DNA of 64,000 bases from Pectobacterium carotovorum (GCF_033898505.1 NZ_JAXAFK010000007.1:62001-126000); one strand, 5' to 3'. Counted from the stretch's first letter, positions 24,709 through 35,873 are shown. A program made the numbers and translations. Notes: a model not told the origin generated them from the letters alone.

Positions 24709-27700
24709 TTATCTAATCCTCACAAAAGATGGGTTTCCTGAATCACCGTAATGCGTCCATGTATAATATGTTTCACCCGTATTATTGTTGACAACAACTC
24801 GTCTAGCCCCTGCACCACTTACACCGGGACCGGGATCTACTCGATACTCGCTATAAGGAGAATTTGCACCACTTCCGCCAGGCAATTCGCCTTGATGATT
24901 TTTAAATGTAGTTCCCCATTTTTTCCCAAGAGCTCCAGCAGGTTTATCTCCGTTATCAATATGTCCTAGCGTTCTATTTACTGCCGCTTCTTCCGCAGCA
25001 GGAAGAGAGCCAGGGGTAATCATTGCAGGGTTAGCTCCTTTGGATAGTTTCGCAGCCTCTTCAGCCGAATATCCTTGTGAGCGATAGTCTTTATACCTTT
25101 CATAGCGAGCCTGACAAACAGACCGTGCCAACCCCAACGGGTCGACCCATTCCAGCGGATTATGAACATACGCTTGAGGTCGAATACCACCCAGCAGCCC
25201 TATCGGGTCCGGTGACAGATACTGTCCGCTCTCCGCATCATAGTAACGATGCCGGTTGTAGTAAAGCCCTGTTTCTGCGTCATACAACTGCCCCTGATAG
25301 CGCAGCTCGCAGTACACCTCTTCGTTCGCCGCATCGCCCAGATAGCGCCGTAGCGGGATAGGCCGTCGCTCTTCGCGGTGAGCGCCCCACAGTCCCTGTT
25401 CCCCGCGCCAGCGGACTTCCCCTTCCTCGCTGCACAGCTCTCTGGCCGTTCCCGTCAGGTCGGTCACGATGTAGTGCAACTGCGTACTGTCGCCCTGCGC
25501 CTCCACCTGTGCCAGCGGCCGGAAGCTCCCCGGCTCGTACACCCACTGTACTTCCCGTGCCGCACTGCCATCTGCACGATACTGCTGCTGACCGATAAGC
25601 TGGTCACCGTCCCACCGGTACGCCACCCGCGCTACCGCCTGCGCCGACGGGAGTTGTCCCTCACGCACCTTACTGACTCTGCGACCAAACGCATCGTAAC
25701 GATACCGCCAGCGTACCCCGTCCGGCAGGCTCACCCGTACCAGACGGTCCTGTACGTCCCAGTCAAAGTACGTTTCCTTTGGCCTGAACCCCGGCCGCGT
25801 TTCACGCTTCATCGCCAGACGCCCGCAGTCGTCATACCGGTATTGCGTATGGCCCCGCTCGACTACCCGGCCCGCCGCATCGTAGCGCGCCGACGCCTGT
25901 ACCACCGCATCCTGTACCTTCAGCGTCTCACCCAGACCCGGCGCTATCTGCGACACCTCGCACAGGTTCTGTTCGCTGTCATAGCCAAACAGCCGTGCCT
26001 GACGCCGCCGTCCCTCATCACGGCGCTCCGCCGTCACCTGACCGGCCCCGTTCAGCCGGAACGCCTGTTCCCCCCAGTGACTGTCGCTGATGCCCGTCAG
26101 ACGGTCCAGCACATCATACTGGTACCGGCGCTCCAGCACGTCATTCACCCGGCCATCCGCGCCCTCCAGCGCCTGACGCTGCAGCAGCCCCGTCGGACTC
26201 CACTCGTGGCGTAATGCAAATCCGCTGCCGTTACTGCGCCGCTGCTCTTCGCCCGCCGCCGTGTGGCTGAACTGTAGCGGCTGGTGTGAACCGATACCCA
26301 GCGACGACAGCCGACCCGACTGCCACGCCAGTTGCAGCGGTGCCAGTATCCCTTCGACTACCGCACGCTGACCACCCGCGTCGTAACCGCTCTGCACCGC
26401 CTCGCCGTTCACCGTTTCCGATGTGACCTGACCCGCCCGGTTATAGGCGTACTCCACCACCGCATCCGGGCTGGCGGCTTTGGTCAGCCTACCGGCCACG
26501 TCATACGCCAGCTCGGTGATGCCGTCCGTTTCACCGTCCGCTTTGCGTGCCGTGATTCGTGTTATCCGCCCTGCCGCATCGTGCTCGTAGTACAATGCGC
26601 TGCCGTCCGGCGCGGTGCGCTGCACCAGACGGTCTGCCACATCGTACTGATACCGGTATACCCGCCCGTCGTAATGCCGTTCCTCGCTCAGTCGTCCACT
26701 GCTGTCAAAACCGTACGTCCAGTCCCGTCCCTGACTGTTCGTCACCCCGGCGAACTCCGCTTCCGCATTGTAGTGATAACGCACCGTCGCCCCCAGCGGG
26801 TCCGTCGCTTCCAGCAGGTTATCGAACGCCCCGTAGCGGAACTGATAACGCTGACCCAGCGCATCCGTCACCGCCGTCAGGTTACCTTCCACATCGTAAC
26901 CAAACCGCGTCTCGCTGCCGTCCTCATACACCACTTTCGACGGTGACGCGCGCACACCGTCATACTCCCAGCGCCGCACCTGCACGCCCGCTTCATGTCC
27001 GATATGCCGCTCCGTCAGGCGGTCCAGATCGTCATAGCGGAACGCTACCGGCGGTGCATTATCCCGCTCAAGGCTGCTCAGCAGGCCACGACGGTTATAG
27101 TGGTAACGCTGCAACACGCCGTCTGGGCCTATCACCGTCGACAGTTGCCCCGTTTCACCGTAGCGGTACAGCCACTCGCGCCCTTCCGGGTCGTTCACCT
27201 CAACAACCTGCCCGGCTGCATTGCGCTGATAGTGCCATTCGCTGCCCAGCGGGTCGATATAAGCCAGTAGTTGCCCGTTATCATCATACGCATACTGGTG
27301 CGTCGCGCCGTCAGGCAGAATAACCTCGGTGACCTGCCCCCAGTCATTGCGCTGATACACCGTGCGACCACCTAGCGGGTCGGTCTCCGCCACCAGTTGG
27401 TTGTCCACCCACTCGAACCGGGTCTCGCCGCAATCAGGCGTACGTTTTGACAGAATATTATTACGCTCATCGCGCACATAGCTAATCACCCCACCAAACC
27501 CGCTGTGGTAATGGCTGGTCAGGGTGTCATCGTCGTATTCAAAGTGACCCGGCCAGTAGCCTTCCGAGGTTCTGTCCCGTATTACACGGCCTTTTTTATC
27601 GTAGTCGTGCTCAACCCAGGTCGATGATAAATCCGACCAGCGCAGCAGCCAGCCTTCTGGAGAATAACGATAATCAAAGTTGCACCCATCGCTAGCACGT

Positions 27701-29628
27701 ACGCTCAATAAATACCCATTCTTGTCATAGGTATAGCTAGCAAGTGTTTTCAAAGGTTTGCGATGAATATCGCATAACGTTAAACAGGTAATACGCTGAC
27801 GACGAGTTTCCACATGAATCAAACGGCTATCAGGCAAAACCACCCAGCGCAATATGCCGAACTCCCAAATCAGCGAGATTTGGTTATCCTGCCGATCCTC
27901 TATGGATGTCAGGCATAATTCTCTCCCTCTGGCGTGCTCAAATCGATAGTGCAAACCACCAACATCTTGCAAAATCAACCGCCCCTGTTGACGGGTCAAT
28001 CGCCACTGCGGGTTAGATGGTGAACGCGTAGATTCCCCCTCGATAGGCAAAACAAATATCGCCTGATTGAACTCACCATCAGTCAGTGTCACCACACCGT
28101 CTTCAAGTGTCAGGCTAATATCCCAGTTACTACGCCATAATGATCCTAATAAACCAGGCTTTCGCTCACCACCAGAACGGTAATAGCGTTTAATCGCCAG
28201 CGGTAAAATACCTGCTAGTTGGAAATCAGTACGCCACTCCACCATATACCCCGTGGCCATATCGACCGGTTCACCTTCACCTTGGCATTTATTTGATGTA
28301 GAGCAGGTCTTTCCATCTGCCGTACTAGCCGTAGATGACGCATGACCGGGAGTACCATCAACATCTGATGGCGTTTTATCTGCTACCTTAATTTCAGGTT
28401 TTGCCGCCTTATCTTTTCCTACCGCTGTTCCAGATTTTCTGGTAATAATTTTCCCAATAAACGTATTAACTTTTTGGATAATCCCATCAATAATTTCTTT
28501 AAATTTATTAATGAGCTTTTTAATAACACCACAAATTGCCGAAAAACTATCTTTTGCAAATGCAACAATCCAACTTTTTGCTGAACTTGTGGCATTATTC
28601 ACCATCAGCTCAATAGCCGTAATTATTTTATTGAGCAGATTTAAAGCCTCTTTAGCTTCCTTGTTAATTTTTTCAGCAAAGTCCATTAACCATCGAACAA
28701 TATTACCATTAGATAGATTTCTAATTTCACGAACGGCTAGTTGAACGGCCTGATTATCCAACGCACTTTTCTCTAATGCTTTCATTGCACGGACAACAGA
28801 TTTACCTGCAATTTTTAGCGCATGTCCAGGACCAGGAATAACACCTACAATATTCAGTGCACCTTCAGCAAGGAAGTAGTTATCCTCCAGGTTATCTGGT
28901 TTTTTATAGGCAGCCCAGCACCACTCACCAATAAAATACACATCCGGTGCCTGACCAACAACAGGAATAAAACCGAGGATAATTTGACAAAGTAGCAAAA
29001 CCGCTGTTTCTGTTGTCTGATCGGCAACCTCTGCTGATAAGCTATGGTGAATTTTATTAATTGCCCGCTTAAATTCACGATCCCCTGCGTTAATCTGTTT
29101 TTTTAATGTTTGAAAACGGTCATAGGCTAATTGATATTTATCTTCAACATTAGAAAAAAATCGCCCACTCCATGTACTATCATCAACATTAACTTCATCA
29201 TAACGTTCACTGTCTTCAGCGTCGTACTCTACAATCCCTTTTTCATGCAGTAGCAAATAAAGGGTAAAATACTCTCCTGCCAATGCTGCATGAACGGGGT
29301 TAGATTGAAGGACTGGATTATTCTCTACGGTATCAGGGGAAGAAAAGTCATCTGAACCTTCCTTAATATCAAGTTGATAAGTACTGCACGCCATATTTTG
29401 GACTTTAAAGTAACCATTTTCATCCGTTTGCCCGTCAGTTTTATTCCCTTTGCTATCGGTTAAAACAAAGGGGGCATTTGGTACGGGATCCCCTGATGAG
29501 TAAACATACTGAACAAAGGTTTCACACTCACATTCTTTACACCCTCCTTGAATAATTTTATCCGTTGAAAACTCTTTTTTCGCTGCGGAACCACTTTGGT
29601 GTAATGAATCCTGTTTATCCTGACTCAT
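24709..29628 (-). CDS. Full-length Rhs toxin with barnase-like RNase tip
   Basis: This 1639-residue protein is the only complete Rhs gene here. Residues about 30-90 include a Cys-rich 'GGCKECECE' segment and a transthyretin-like domain ('[16 protein letters not shown]', 'GYFKV'). About 205-275 hold hydrophobic helices ('[19 protein letters not shown]', '[13 protein letters not shown]'-like), and about 450-1495 are Rhs/YD repeats forming the shell. The core ends [11 protein letters not shown] at about 1490-1500, where autocleavage occurs in the family. The last 139 residues are the toxin: '[10 protein letters not shown]', 'SEYRVDPG', 'ARRVVVNN', '[19 protein letters not shown]'. This fits microbial RNases (barnase/N1 type), with E1594 and H1626 as likely catalytic residues. 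No PAAR motif is seen. DUF4123 genes lie directly upstream. Confidence 0.9.
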   Translation of the reverse strand: MSQDKQDSLHQSGSAAKKEFSTDKIIQGGCKECECETFVQYVYSSGDPVPNAPFVLTDSKGNKTDGQTDENGYFKVQNMACSTYQLDIKEGSDDFSSPDTVENNPVLQSNPVHAALAGEYFTLYLLLHEKGIVEYDAEDSERYDEVNVDDSTWSGRFFSNVEDKYQLAYDRFQTLKKQINAGDREFKRAINKIHHSLSAEVADQTTETAVLLLCQIILGFIPVVGQAPDVYFIGEWCWAAYKKPDNLEDNYFLAEGALNIVGVIPGPGHALKIAGKSVVRAMKALEKSALDNQAVQLAVREIRNLSNGNIVRWLMDFAEKINKEAKEALNLLNKIITAIELMVNNATSSAKSWIVAFAKDSFSAICGVIKKLINKFKEIIDGIIQKVNTFIGKIITRKSGTAVGKDKAAKPEIKVADKTPSDVDGTPGHASSTASTADGKTCSTSNKCQGEGEPVDMATGYMVEWRTDFQLAGILPLAIKRYYRSGGERKPGLLGSLWRSNWDISLTLEDGVVTLTDGEFNQAIFVLPIEGESTRSPSNPQWRLTRQQGRLILQDVGGLHYRFEHARGRELCLTSIEDRQDNQISLIWEFGILRWVVLPDSRLIHVETRRQRITCLTLCDIHRKPLKTLASYTYDKNGYLLSVRASDGCNFDYRYSPEGWLLRWSDLSSTWVEHDYDKKGRVIRDRTSEGYWPGHFEYDDDTLTSHYHSGFGGVISYVRDERNNILSKRTPDCGETRFEWVDNQLVAETDPLGGRTVYQRNDWGQVTEVILPDGATHQYAYDDNGQLLAYIDPLGSEWHYQRNAAGQVVEVNDPEGREWLYRYGETGQLSTVIGPDGVLQRYHYNRRGLLSSLERDNAPPVAFRYDDLDRLTERHIGHEAGVQVRRWEYDGVRASPSKVVYEDGSETRFGYDVEGNLTAVTDALGQRYQFRYGAFDNLLEATDPLGATVRYHYNAEAEFAGVTNSQGRDWTYGFDSSGRLSEERHYDGRVYRYQYDVADRLVQRTAPDGSALYYEHDAAGRITRITARKADGETDGITELAYDVAGRLTKAASPDAVVEYAYNRAGQVTSETVNGEAVQSGYDAGGQRAVVEGILAPLQLAWQSGRLSSLGIGSHQPLQFSHTAAGEEQRRSNGSGFALRHEWSPTGLLQRQALEGADGRVNDVLERRYQYDVLDRLTGISDSHWGEQAFRLNGAGQVTAERRDEGRRRQARLFGYDSEQNLCEVSQIAPGLGETLKVQDAVVQASARYDAAGRVVERGHTQYRYDDCGRLAMKRETRPGFRPKETYFDWDVQDRLVRVSLPDGVRWRYRYDAFGRRVSKVREGQLPSAQAVARVAYRWDGDQLIGQQQYRADGSAAREVQWVYEPGSFRPLAQVEAQGDSTQLHYIVTDLTGTARELCSEEGEVRWRGEQGLWGAHREERRPIPLRRYLGDAANEEVYCELRYQGQLYDAETGLYYNRHRYYDAESGQYLSPDPIGLLGGIRPQAYVHNPLEWVDPLGLARSVCQARYERYKDYRSQGYSAEEAAKLSKGANPAMITPGSLPAAEEAAVNRTLGHIDNGDKPAGALGKKWGTTFKNHQGELPGGSGANSPYSEYRVDPGPGVSGAGARRVVVNNNTGETYYTWTHYGDSGNPSFVRIR

Positions 29629-29648
29629 GAAATGACGTCCTTTTTATT

Positions 29649-30566
29649 TTATGCTTCGTCCAGGTGGTCAATAGCTGCCTGATACAGGCGATCCATGCGG
29701 CTTTGCGTGCCAATGTATTCAGGCTGTATCAGAATATTTTTTGCCCAGGGCTGATGAATGAATTCCGGCGAGAGTTCTGTCGCCAATGCCAGCCAACGCA
29801 CGATATCGCGGTCGTTGTTAAAGCCGTTGCTCTTCGCCTGTTCCGCCTGCTGATGGGTAAACGCCCGTAATTCATCATCAGGCGCGTTTTGCCAGTCAGC
29901 ATGGTAAGCACGCAGATGTTCCATATAGCGCGCCAGATTCTGATGCCCGTACGGCACCATGATGGCTTGCCATTGTTCAGCACTCAGCTGGCGCGGCAGG
30001 ATGTCTGGAATAGAATGGGGTTCACGGGCAGTGAGGTTTAAGGCGCGTACTACACCGTCAGGGGAAATGTCGCAGAAGCTGGCTATCGGACCATAGAGCG
30101 CACAGGCTTCTTGTGCGGAACTGGCGGATAACAGCTGATTCACCACCTGCCAGTCCCCCACACGCAGGATGGCGTTTTCCCCAGAAGGTGAAGCCACCAG
30201 GCTCCACTGTCGCAGATGCTTCGTGACCTCAAGCAGTTGATCGAGCGGCGAATACGCCTGCATAAACCACGCTAGCTGTAACCCCATTCCCCAGCCCGGT
30301 TGAGTGACAAGGTGTTCTTTCACCTGAGGCCAGTTGGCGACATTAAGCGGAATACAATAGGGTGATACCGAGGCATGAACGCGCCCTGTTTCCCCCCAGT
30401 ACAAACGCGTCTGCTCCAGGCTGCCCCCCCAACGCTCGGCCAGCCAGGGGACTGCATCGTTCATCGATGCTTCTGCGATAACAAAACAGCCGCCCTGAGC
30501 GATACGCGTTTGCCAGGCGGCGTCATCTTCCGGCAGCAGTTCAAGGAAAGGTTGCGATACACTCAC
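29649..30566 (-). CDS. DUF4123-like T6SS effector adaptor (next to rhs)
   Basis: This 305-residue protein resembles DUF4123 adaptors, which bind specific effectors and load them on VgrG or PAAR tips. Weak family traits are visible, for example 'ASPSGENAILRVGDWQVVNQLL' followed by GPIASF. I choose the GTG at 30566, which overlaps the upstream stop (GTGA) and has GGAGG seven bases before it; the frame runs 14 residues longer but with no site. It ends 20 bases before the rhs start, so Rhs is its likely client. The assignment to DUF4123 is probable rather than certain. Confidence 0.72.
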   Translation of the reverse strand: MSVSQPFLELLPEDDAAWQTRIAQGGCFVIAEASMNDAVPWLAERWGGSLEQTRLYWGETGRVHASVSPYCIPLNVANWPQVKEHLVTQPGWGMGLQLAWFMQAYSPLDQLLEVTKHLRQWSLVASPSGENAILRVGDWQVVNQLLSASSAQEACALYGPIASFCDISPDGVVRALNLTAREPHSIPDILPRQLSAEQWQAIMVPYGHQNLARYMEHLRAYHADWQNAPDDELRAFTHQQAEQAKSNGFNNDRDIVRWLALATELSPEFIHQPWAKNILIQPEYIGTQSRMDRLYQAAIDHLDEA

Positions 30567-31519
30567 AGCGTGACCTCCGTTATGTCGGGTAACTCTCCCC
30601 GCATCCAACCGGGGCGATGGTAATTAAGCTGCACACTCTCAATACGTTCAGGTTCAGATTTAAAAATCCGAATACTGTCCGCAATCGAATAACGTTCAGT
30701 CAGATGAATAAAGATCGGATGCAAATAGAATTCACTCCCGAGTACCCAGCGGTGGGCGGCCCAGGCTTCACATTCCGCTTCACTGGCTTTGGGGTAATAA
30801 TTTTTCGCGAAGGCAATGCCGCTAATAAAGCGCGCTTTGACTATTTCAATATCCAGCGGAAAAACACATTGCACGCTGACAAAAAGGAACAGTTCATTCG
30901 CGAGTCGGTGTAAGCGATTGTCATTAGCGAGAAGGGAATATTGATCGTGCGTTAAAGTAATGTGGTACGTTTTATCGAGGCCGTGATTATTTTCGTATTT
31001 TACGTCCCGCTGTGCGAATAGCTGATATTCCCCACACTCGCTATCGACTATGGGCAAATACAGGTTATTCAACGGACCGAGAAAATCAGTTTGAGCAGCA
31101 AGATCCAGAGTGGGCCACCAGGCCGATAAAACGTCTGGCGCATAGCTACGAAATAGCGCTCTAGTGCCATCAGGCCAGAGACAGGAAATGCGCTGCTGCC
31201 AAAAATCAGCCACCTGCTGCAGTGTCAGTTTACCATGCATGAGAATTACGCCACTATGCCGCTCCGGCTGCATCTCAGTCAGCCAGTGCAGCAGTGTTTC
31301 CCCCGGTTTGCCTTCTTCTATTTTCACCACAATAGGCGCCCACATCTGCCAGTTTTCGGCATCCTTGCCAAAATGCAGTTGTTGCCATATATCTGACGCC
31401 GCAGGTTGAAAAGCCTGCCAATACTCAGGTAATTGGGGATAACTCAACGGCGAGATAATAGCGAACAGCGGCGCATTAAACTGGCTGATTTCAAACAGGG
31501 TATAACCGTTTGCCATCAT
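30563..31519 (-). CDS. DUF4123 domain T6SS adaptor
   Basis: This protein (318 residues from the ATG at 31519) has clearer DUF4123 traits: 'APLFAIISPLSYP', 'WAPIVVKIEEGKPGETLLHWL', 'GVILMHGKLTLQQVADFWQQR' and 'GTRALFRSYAPDVLSAWWPTL'. Two ATGs occur in a row, with AGG about nine bases upstream. It is translationally coupled to the second adaptor. Two adaptors in tandem between the PAAR-lipase set and rhs suggest either one each for two effectors or a heteromeric loader. Confidence 0.8.
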   Translation of the reverse strand: MMANGYTLFEISQFNAPLFAIISPLSYPQLPEYWQAFQPAASDIWQQLHFGKDAENWQMWAPIVVKIEEGKPGETLLHWLTEMQPERHSGVILMHGKLTLQQVADFWQQRISCLWPDGTRALFRSYAPDVLSAWWPTLDLAAQTDFLGPLNNLYLPIVDSECGEYQLFAQRDVKYENNHGLDKTYHITLTHDQYSLLANDNRLHRLANELFLFVSVQCVFPLDIEIVKARFISGIAFAKNYYPKASEAECEAWAAHRWVLGSEFYLHPIFIHLTERYSIADSIRIFKSEPERIESVQLNYHRPGWMRGELPDITEVTL

Positions 31520-31677
31520 CGTTATTTGCCTGTCAGTAAATGAGATAATTTTTAATACGATGAGCGTGTATTCATCACAGCAGCAACGACCCAATAATCA
31601 CGCAGACTATCGGGTCGAGACATGCCGTTTATTTTTATAACGCAAAATGATTAATAAAACGGAGAATCAAAATAAAA

Positions 31678-32457
31678 CTATACTGGCAGTCCTTTTTCCC
31701 TACGCTCCCTAACTTCAGCAGGTGACAGCGGTGGGAATTTAACGCCACGATCCAGTAACAGCTGCTTTACCTTTAACGCCCAAGGGTAGTGAGGCGATTT
31801 AGGAGACATAATGGATAAGCTGTCATCCACGGTAAAAGCGAGATTACTGCCTGTATCATCATAAATATTACTATCTGCGCCGTGTTCTATCAGCCAATAT
31901 GCGACTTCATATTTATTCAGATAAGCGGCATAGTGGGCGCTGTTTACTTTGGAACCATCAACGAGGTTCAAATCAGCTCCCCGTTCTACAAGTAATTTGA
32001 TATCGGCCCAGCGCTCCTCACCAATAGCACTAAATATTGCAGGCTGACCACGACGCCCAATTGCATTCGGGTCGCCTCCCGCGTCCAGAATAATACGCAG
32101 CCAGTCAGGGTCTTTCGCGCCCGCCACGGAATTAACCGCACTGTCGCCAAACCCATCTTTATAATTCGGATCGACACCCAGTTTAAGCGCCAGCGTGACG
32201 GCCTTTTTATCCTTCGTTTCATAAATCAGCCACAGCAGCGGCGTGATACCTTCTTTCCCCTGAATATTCAGGTTAACGCCCTGCGACAGCTGATGACGAG
32301 CGGCTGATTCGTCACCTTTTTGAATACTTTCCAGTACCGCCACCACGGGCGGCTCAAAAAGTTCACTCGCCCGCATACTGTGTCCTCCCGCCTGACAAGC
32401 GGTTAATAATCCCAGAATAACGACGCCTACCCATTTTATACGTGCCAACCATTGCAT
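31678..32457 (-). CDS. Ankyrin-repeat lipoprotein, likely immunity to the PAAR-lipase
   Basis: This 259-residue protein has a lipoprotein signal ending LLTAC (lipidated Cys21), so it is periplasmic and membrane-anchored. The body holds about five ankyrin repeats ('EGITPLLWLIYETKDKKAV', 'FGDSAVNSVAGAKDPDWLR', 'RRGQPAIFSAIGEERWADI', 'NSAHYAAYLNKYEVAYWLI'). A periplasmic location suits protection from a phospholipase delivered to that compartment. Its ATG overlaps the stop of the lipase effector by one base. Ankyrin lipoproteins next to PAAR or VgrG effectors are a known immunity arrangement. Confidence 0.82.
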   Translation of the reverse strand: MQWLARIKWVGVVILGLLTACQAGGHSMRASELFEPPVVAVLESIQKGDESAARHQLSQGVNLNIQGKEGITPLLWLIYETKDKKAVTLALKLGVDPNYKDGFGDSAVNSVAGAKDPDWLRIILDAGGDPNAIGRRGQPAIFSAIGEERWADIKLLVERGADLNLVDGSKVNSAHYAAYLNKYEVAYWLIEHGADSNIYDDTGSNLAFTVDDSLSIMSPKSPHYPWALKVKQLLLDRGVKFPPLSPAEVRERREKGLPV

Positions 32458-33827
32458 TATATTCCCCTGAATGTATTGGTTATCTTCCCGATATCTTCCT
32501 TTTTCTGGCTTTCAATACCCGCAATCACCTGATCCATACCGTGGCGAGCAATCGGCGAGCCGCCGACAGCGGGAAGTGCCATCATATCACCGCTGGCTTT
32601 CGGCAGGCCCCCTTCCAACAGTTTTGCTACACCAATGATACCCCCAAGCGCCGCACCAGCGGCTCCGCCAATCAATGCGCCCGCACCGGATAGCAAACCA
32701 GGAATCAACGCTTTGCCATAGGTTTGTGCCATCGTTAGTACCTCACCATCCACAGCCTGCGTTGTTATCAGCGAAGCTGTTTTCGCCAAGTCTGCACCAC
32801 CTGCACGCGACACGGTATTGTTATGCAAACCCGCAGCATTAAAGGTATAGCCGGGTAATCCCGTTACGCCAACGCCAGCCGATGCCAAACCACCGCCTAA
32901 TGAATGCCCCACGATGACAGGTGGCGGAGAAAGAACGTTTTTTACCCGCTTTGCCAAATACATGGCCTGATTGTATTGATCCGTCTCCAACCCCATACCT
33001 TGCCCAGCGTTAGTCAACCAGTCTTTAACGCCTGTCACCGCATTATTGGTGCCCCGGTAGGTCAACATCGTTTCGCCATTAATTGCTGATTTGAACAGAG
33101 CAGAACCAAACCCTGTTTTCTTGTCCATAAAATCATTGTCTGTCAGGCCTGGAAGCTTACTCGTATCCAGAATATCCAGCCCAACCGGTGCCTTAGGTAG
33201 TTTGTCCAGCACGCCTCGTCGGAATTCATCAACCGAATAAACATACTGAGCCGCTTCGGCGCGTAAGATGCTGTCGTTATTAAACGCCAGCCGCTTTGCC
33301 GCATCGGCTAATCCCGGCAGCGTCGCCGCCTCGGTCGCCAACTTGGCGCGCGCCAGATAGCGCTCTTTACGCTGGGCGACGGAGAGCAAGTCATCAAGAA
33401 TAGGCAGTTCGGCGACCGACGCCCATTCCATTAACGTTGGCAACAGCATCGGCGTCAATGCCAGCAGAGGCGCGCGGCTTTTTGCCGACTGTTCGGCGCA
33501 GGGTTTCACCGGAGACTGATAGGGCGAATCACCAATGATGACGTCCCCACTGCCAGCGGCGACCGAGCCGCCACAGCCGATCGCATCACCGATACGCGCC
33601 GCCAGCTTGCCATTGATGATGACCGTACCGGATCCCGCGGATATCGCACGATTATGTACACCATGAGGCATATTCGGGCAGGGGCAAGCGTGGAGTAAGA
33701 CCGCATCGCTTTTACGGGCCGCCGGTTTGCCATTGATGATGACATCACCGCTGCCTTCAATAATCGGGGTAGCAGGGAAGCAGCCGTGACCCGCGCAGCT
33801 GTCCCCTAAACGTGCAGCACCTGGCAT
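32457..33827 (-). CDS. PAAR-domain T6SS effector with lipase domain
   Basis: This 456-residue protein has PAAR-like repeats at residues 1-100 ('MPGAARLGDSCAGHG', 'GSGDVIINGKPAARKSD', 'GSGTVIINGKLAARIGD'), which form the sharpened tip on VgrG. A linker follows, then an alpha/beta-hydrolase of the class 3 lipase type. The nucleophile elbow is GHSLGG at residues 307-312 (Ser309), and 'LTYRGTNNAVTGVKDWLTN' precedes it as in that family. A Gly/Ala-rich helix pair ('LIGGAAGAALGGIIGVAKLL', about 385-405) could insert in membrane. It follows vgrG by nine bases and is coupled to the ankyrin lipoprotein. It is predicted to degrade target-cell phospholipid. Confidence 0.88.
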   Translation of the reverse strand: MPGAARLGDSCAGHGCFPATPIIEGSGDVIINGKPAARKSDAVLLHACPCPNMPHGVHNRAISAGSGTVIINGKLAARIGDAIGCGGSVAAGSGDVIIGDSPYQSPVKPCAEQSAKSRAPLLALTPMLLPTLMEWASVAELPILDDLLSVAQRKERYLARAKLATEAATLPGLADAAKRLAFNNDSILRAEAAQYVYSVDEFRRGVLDKLPKAPVGLDILDTSKLPGLTDNDFMDKKTGFGSALFKSAINGETMLTYRGTNNAVTGVKDWLTNAGQGMGLETDQYNQAMYLAKRVKNVLSPPPVIVGHSLGGGLASAGVGVTGLPGYTFNAAGLHNNTVSRAGGADLAKTASLITTQAVDGEVLTMAQTYGKALIPGLLSGAGALIGGAAGAALGGIIGVAKLLEGGLPKASGDMMALPAVGGSPIARHGMDQVIAGIESQKKEDIGKITNTFRGI

Positions 33828-33836
33828 AGTTCCTCC

Positions 33837-35873
33837 TTAACGTCTGTCTGGCGCATCCGGCAGCGTGGGCTTCGTCGGGTCTTCTGGCGTAATCGATACT
33901 GGCGCAGTCCCTACGCCAGCCGCACCGCCGTCGTTGATTTTCACAATCGTCCCGGAAATCGTGACGCCCGCGCTATCAATCTTGATAAAGCCACCCGGCG
34001 CTTTGATGGTCAGGGCCTGCCCCGCTTCCAGCACGATATCCGCGGCTTTCAGGTAGCTGTCCGTATTCACCAGAACGCGCTGGTGCGCACCGATCAGCGT
34101 CTCTTCAGAGCCGGACATCGTCGTCTGACGGCTTCCTTCGATACGGGTAATCTCACCACCACCGATGAAGCGCTTAAACGAAGAACCTATTTTCTGAATA
34201 AAGCTTCGGCCAATTTCCTGATGATGGTCCTGACCGATGTTTTCAAAGTCGTCCTTGCCTATCGTGCGGTGACGGTGACGCGTGACCCGTTGGAACTGAT
34301 CCTGATCCACGCTGAGGTGCTGATCGCGTCCTACGCTCTGCCGGTGGATGTTGTTGATAACACCATCCATATCTTTCTGCGCGTGATAGTAAATTTGTTC
34401 ACGCGTTGCCTCATCCTCAAAGCGCAGTTCGTTGAAACCACTGCCTTTATGGGTATCGGTACGAAGCGTGGTGCGTGTTTTATGTGCCGGTAAAACATAC
34501 GGCGTCGGATTGGTTGCGTGGAAAGTACGTCCGGTGATAATCGGCTGATCCGGATCGCCTTCGAGGAAGCTGACGATCACTTCATGACTGATACGCGGGA
34601 TGGCGATCATACCGTACTGGCCGCCCGCCCAGCCCTGACTAACGCGCACCCAGCAGGAACTCTGATCGTTACTCGCGCCGTAGCGATCCCACGGGAATTG
34701 CAGTTTTACCCGACCGTACTGGTCGCAGTAGATTTCTTCACCCGCTGGACCAACGACGGTGGCGATTTGCGGGCCGTCCACCATCGGTTTGTACGGCATG
34801 GCGGCACGCCACGTCGTTGTACCTTTCACCACCGCAAAGCTGTTGCTCATGGTGGTCGGTTCGCCGCCGCTTTCCTCCTCCAGCGCCTGCGGCTGCTGCC
34901 CGACGTGTGTCACGCTCACCGTCTGCCATACCGCATTCAGCGTCGCATTCGGGTGCTCCGTCAGGGTGAAGGTGTTGCCCGGCATCAGCCCCGCGCAGTT
35001 GGATTCCCCTTCGCTCGTTACCGCCCCTGAGCGCAGCGCATCCAGCCGGTAACCGCTGAACGCTTTGCCGCTCGGGTCTTGCTTATAGCGACCCGGATAG
35101 TCGTAATGCTGATAGCTTTCACGCTGATGCGCCAGCTCACCGCTCATCTTCTTGTGCGACAGCCCGTAAGCCGGCGTCTTGAAGCTGTAGTCTTTCAGCT
35201 CGACTTCGGCCGTACTCACCCGCTCTGCGTAGTGGAAACGCCGGACATATTCGCCCTCGCTCAGCCCCTGTGTCGCCAGGTTGAAGAACAGCTCGGGGCC
35301 TTTGGTCAGTGCCCCCGCATCGTCGGCAAACACCACCCGGTGTTTGCCCTCTTCGTATTCGTGGAAGAAGTACAGTCCTTCCTCGGCGGCCAGACGGGTG
35401 ACAAACGCCAAATCGCTTTCCCGATACTGCACGCAGTATTCACGCACCGCGTGCTCGTTACGCAGCGCAAAGGCGTAGTCGGTAATGCCCGCTTCTTCCA
35501 GCAGTGCACCGATAATCGCCTCCGGCTTTTGGGCCTGAAAAATGCGGGCGTTGGTGCGCAACCCCAGCCGCCACAGCGCCGGACGGACTTCCGCCTGATA
35601 GCGCGTGCGCCGGAATCCGGTGTCGCCCTGCGTGAAGCCGCTGACAATCCCGCTGACCCGGCGCTTCAGCTCGCCCTCATACCAAATCATCAGCTCGCAC
35701 GGCTGGTCCAGCACCGCGCCGAAATCGACATCCGGCAGCGCACTCGCCAGACTCAGCGACAGGCTAAAAGGCCGGTTCAGCCCTTCATCCAGCCTGAAAT
35801 CCACCACCGCAAAAGTGCCTGCTGCCAGGGCACCGACCTTAACGGTGAACTGTAATCCTGTACTGTTTGCCAC
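33837..35873 (-). CDS. vgrG: VgrG/TssI spike protein
   Basis: This 678-residue protein is the trimeric puncturing spike. The gp27-like head covers roughly the first 370 residues ('[12 protein letters not shown]', '[20 protein letters not shown]', '[17 protein letters not shown]'). A gp5 OB-fold follows ('[21 protein letters not shown]', '[14 protein letters not shown]', '[17 protein letters not shown]'), and the C-terminal beta-helix repeats run to about 640. The length is ordinary and no extra effector domain is fused. It starts at a GTG with GAAGGAG seven bases upstream. It is followed at nine bases by the PAAR-lipase, which presumably caps it. Confidence 0.95.
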   Translation of the reverse strand: MANSTGLQFTVKVGALAAGTFAVVDFRLDEGLNRPFSLSLSLASALPDVDFGAVLDQPCELMIWYEGELKRRVSGIVSGFTQGDTGFRRTRYQAEVRPALWRLGLRTNARIFQAQKPEAIIGALLEEAGITDYAFALRNEHAVREYCVQYRESDLAFVTRLAAEEGLYFFHEYEEGKHRVVFADDAGALTKGPELFFNLATQGLSEGEYVRRFHYAERVSTAEVELKDYSFKTPAYGLSHKKMSGELAHQRESYQHYDYPGRYKQDPSGKAFSGYRLDALRSGAVTSEGESNCAGLMPGNTFTLTEHPNATLNAVWQTVSVTHVGQQPQALEEESGGEPTTMSNSFAVVKGTTTWRAAMPYKPMVDGPQIATVVGPAGEEIYCDQYGRVKLQFPWDRYGASNDQSSCWVRVSQGWAGGQYGMIAIPRISHEVIVSFLEGDPDQPIITGRTFHATNPTPYVLPAHKTRTTLRTDTHKGSGFNELRFEDEATREQIYYHAQKDMDGVINNIHRQSVGRDQHLSVDQDQFQRVTRHRHRTIGKDDFENIGQDHHQEIGRSFIQKIGSSFKRFIGGGEITRIEGSRQTTMSGSEETLIGAHQRVLVNTDSYLKAADIVLEAGQALTIKAPGGFIKIDSAGVTISGTIVKINDGGAAGVGTAPVSITPEDPTKPTLPDAPDRR

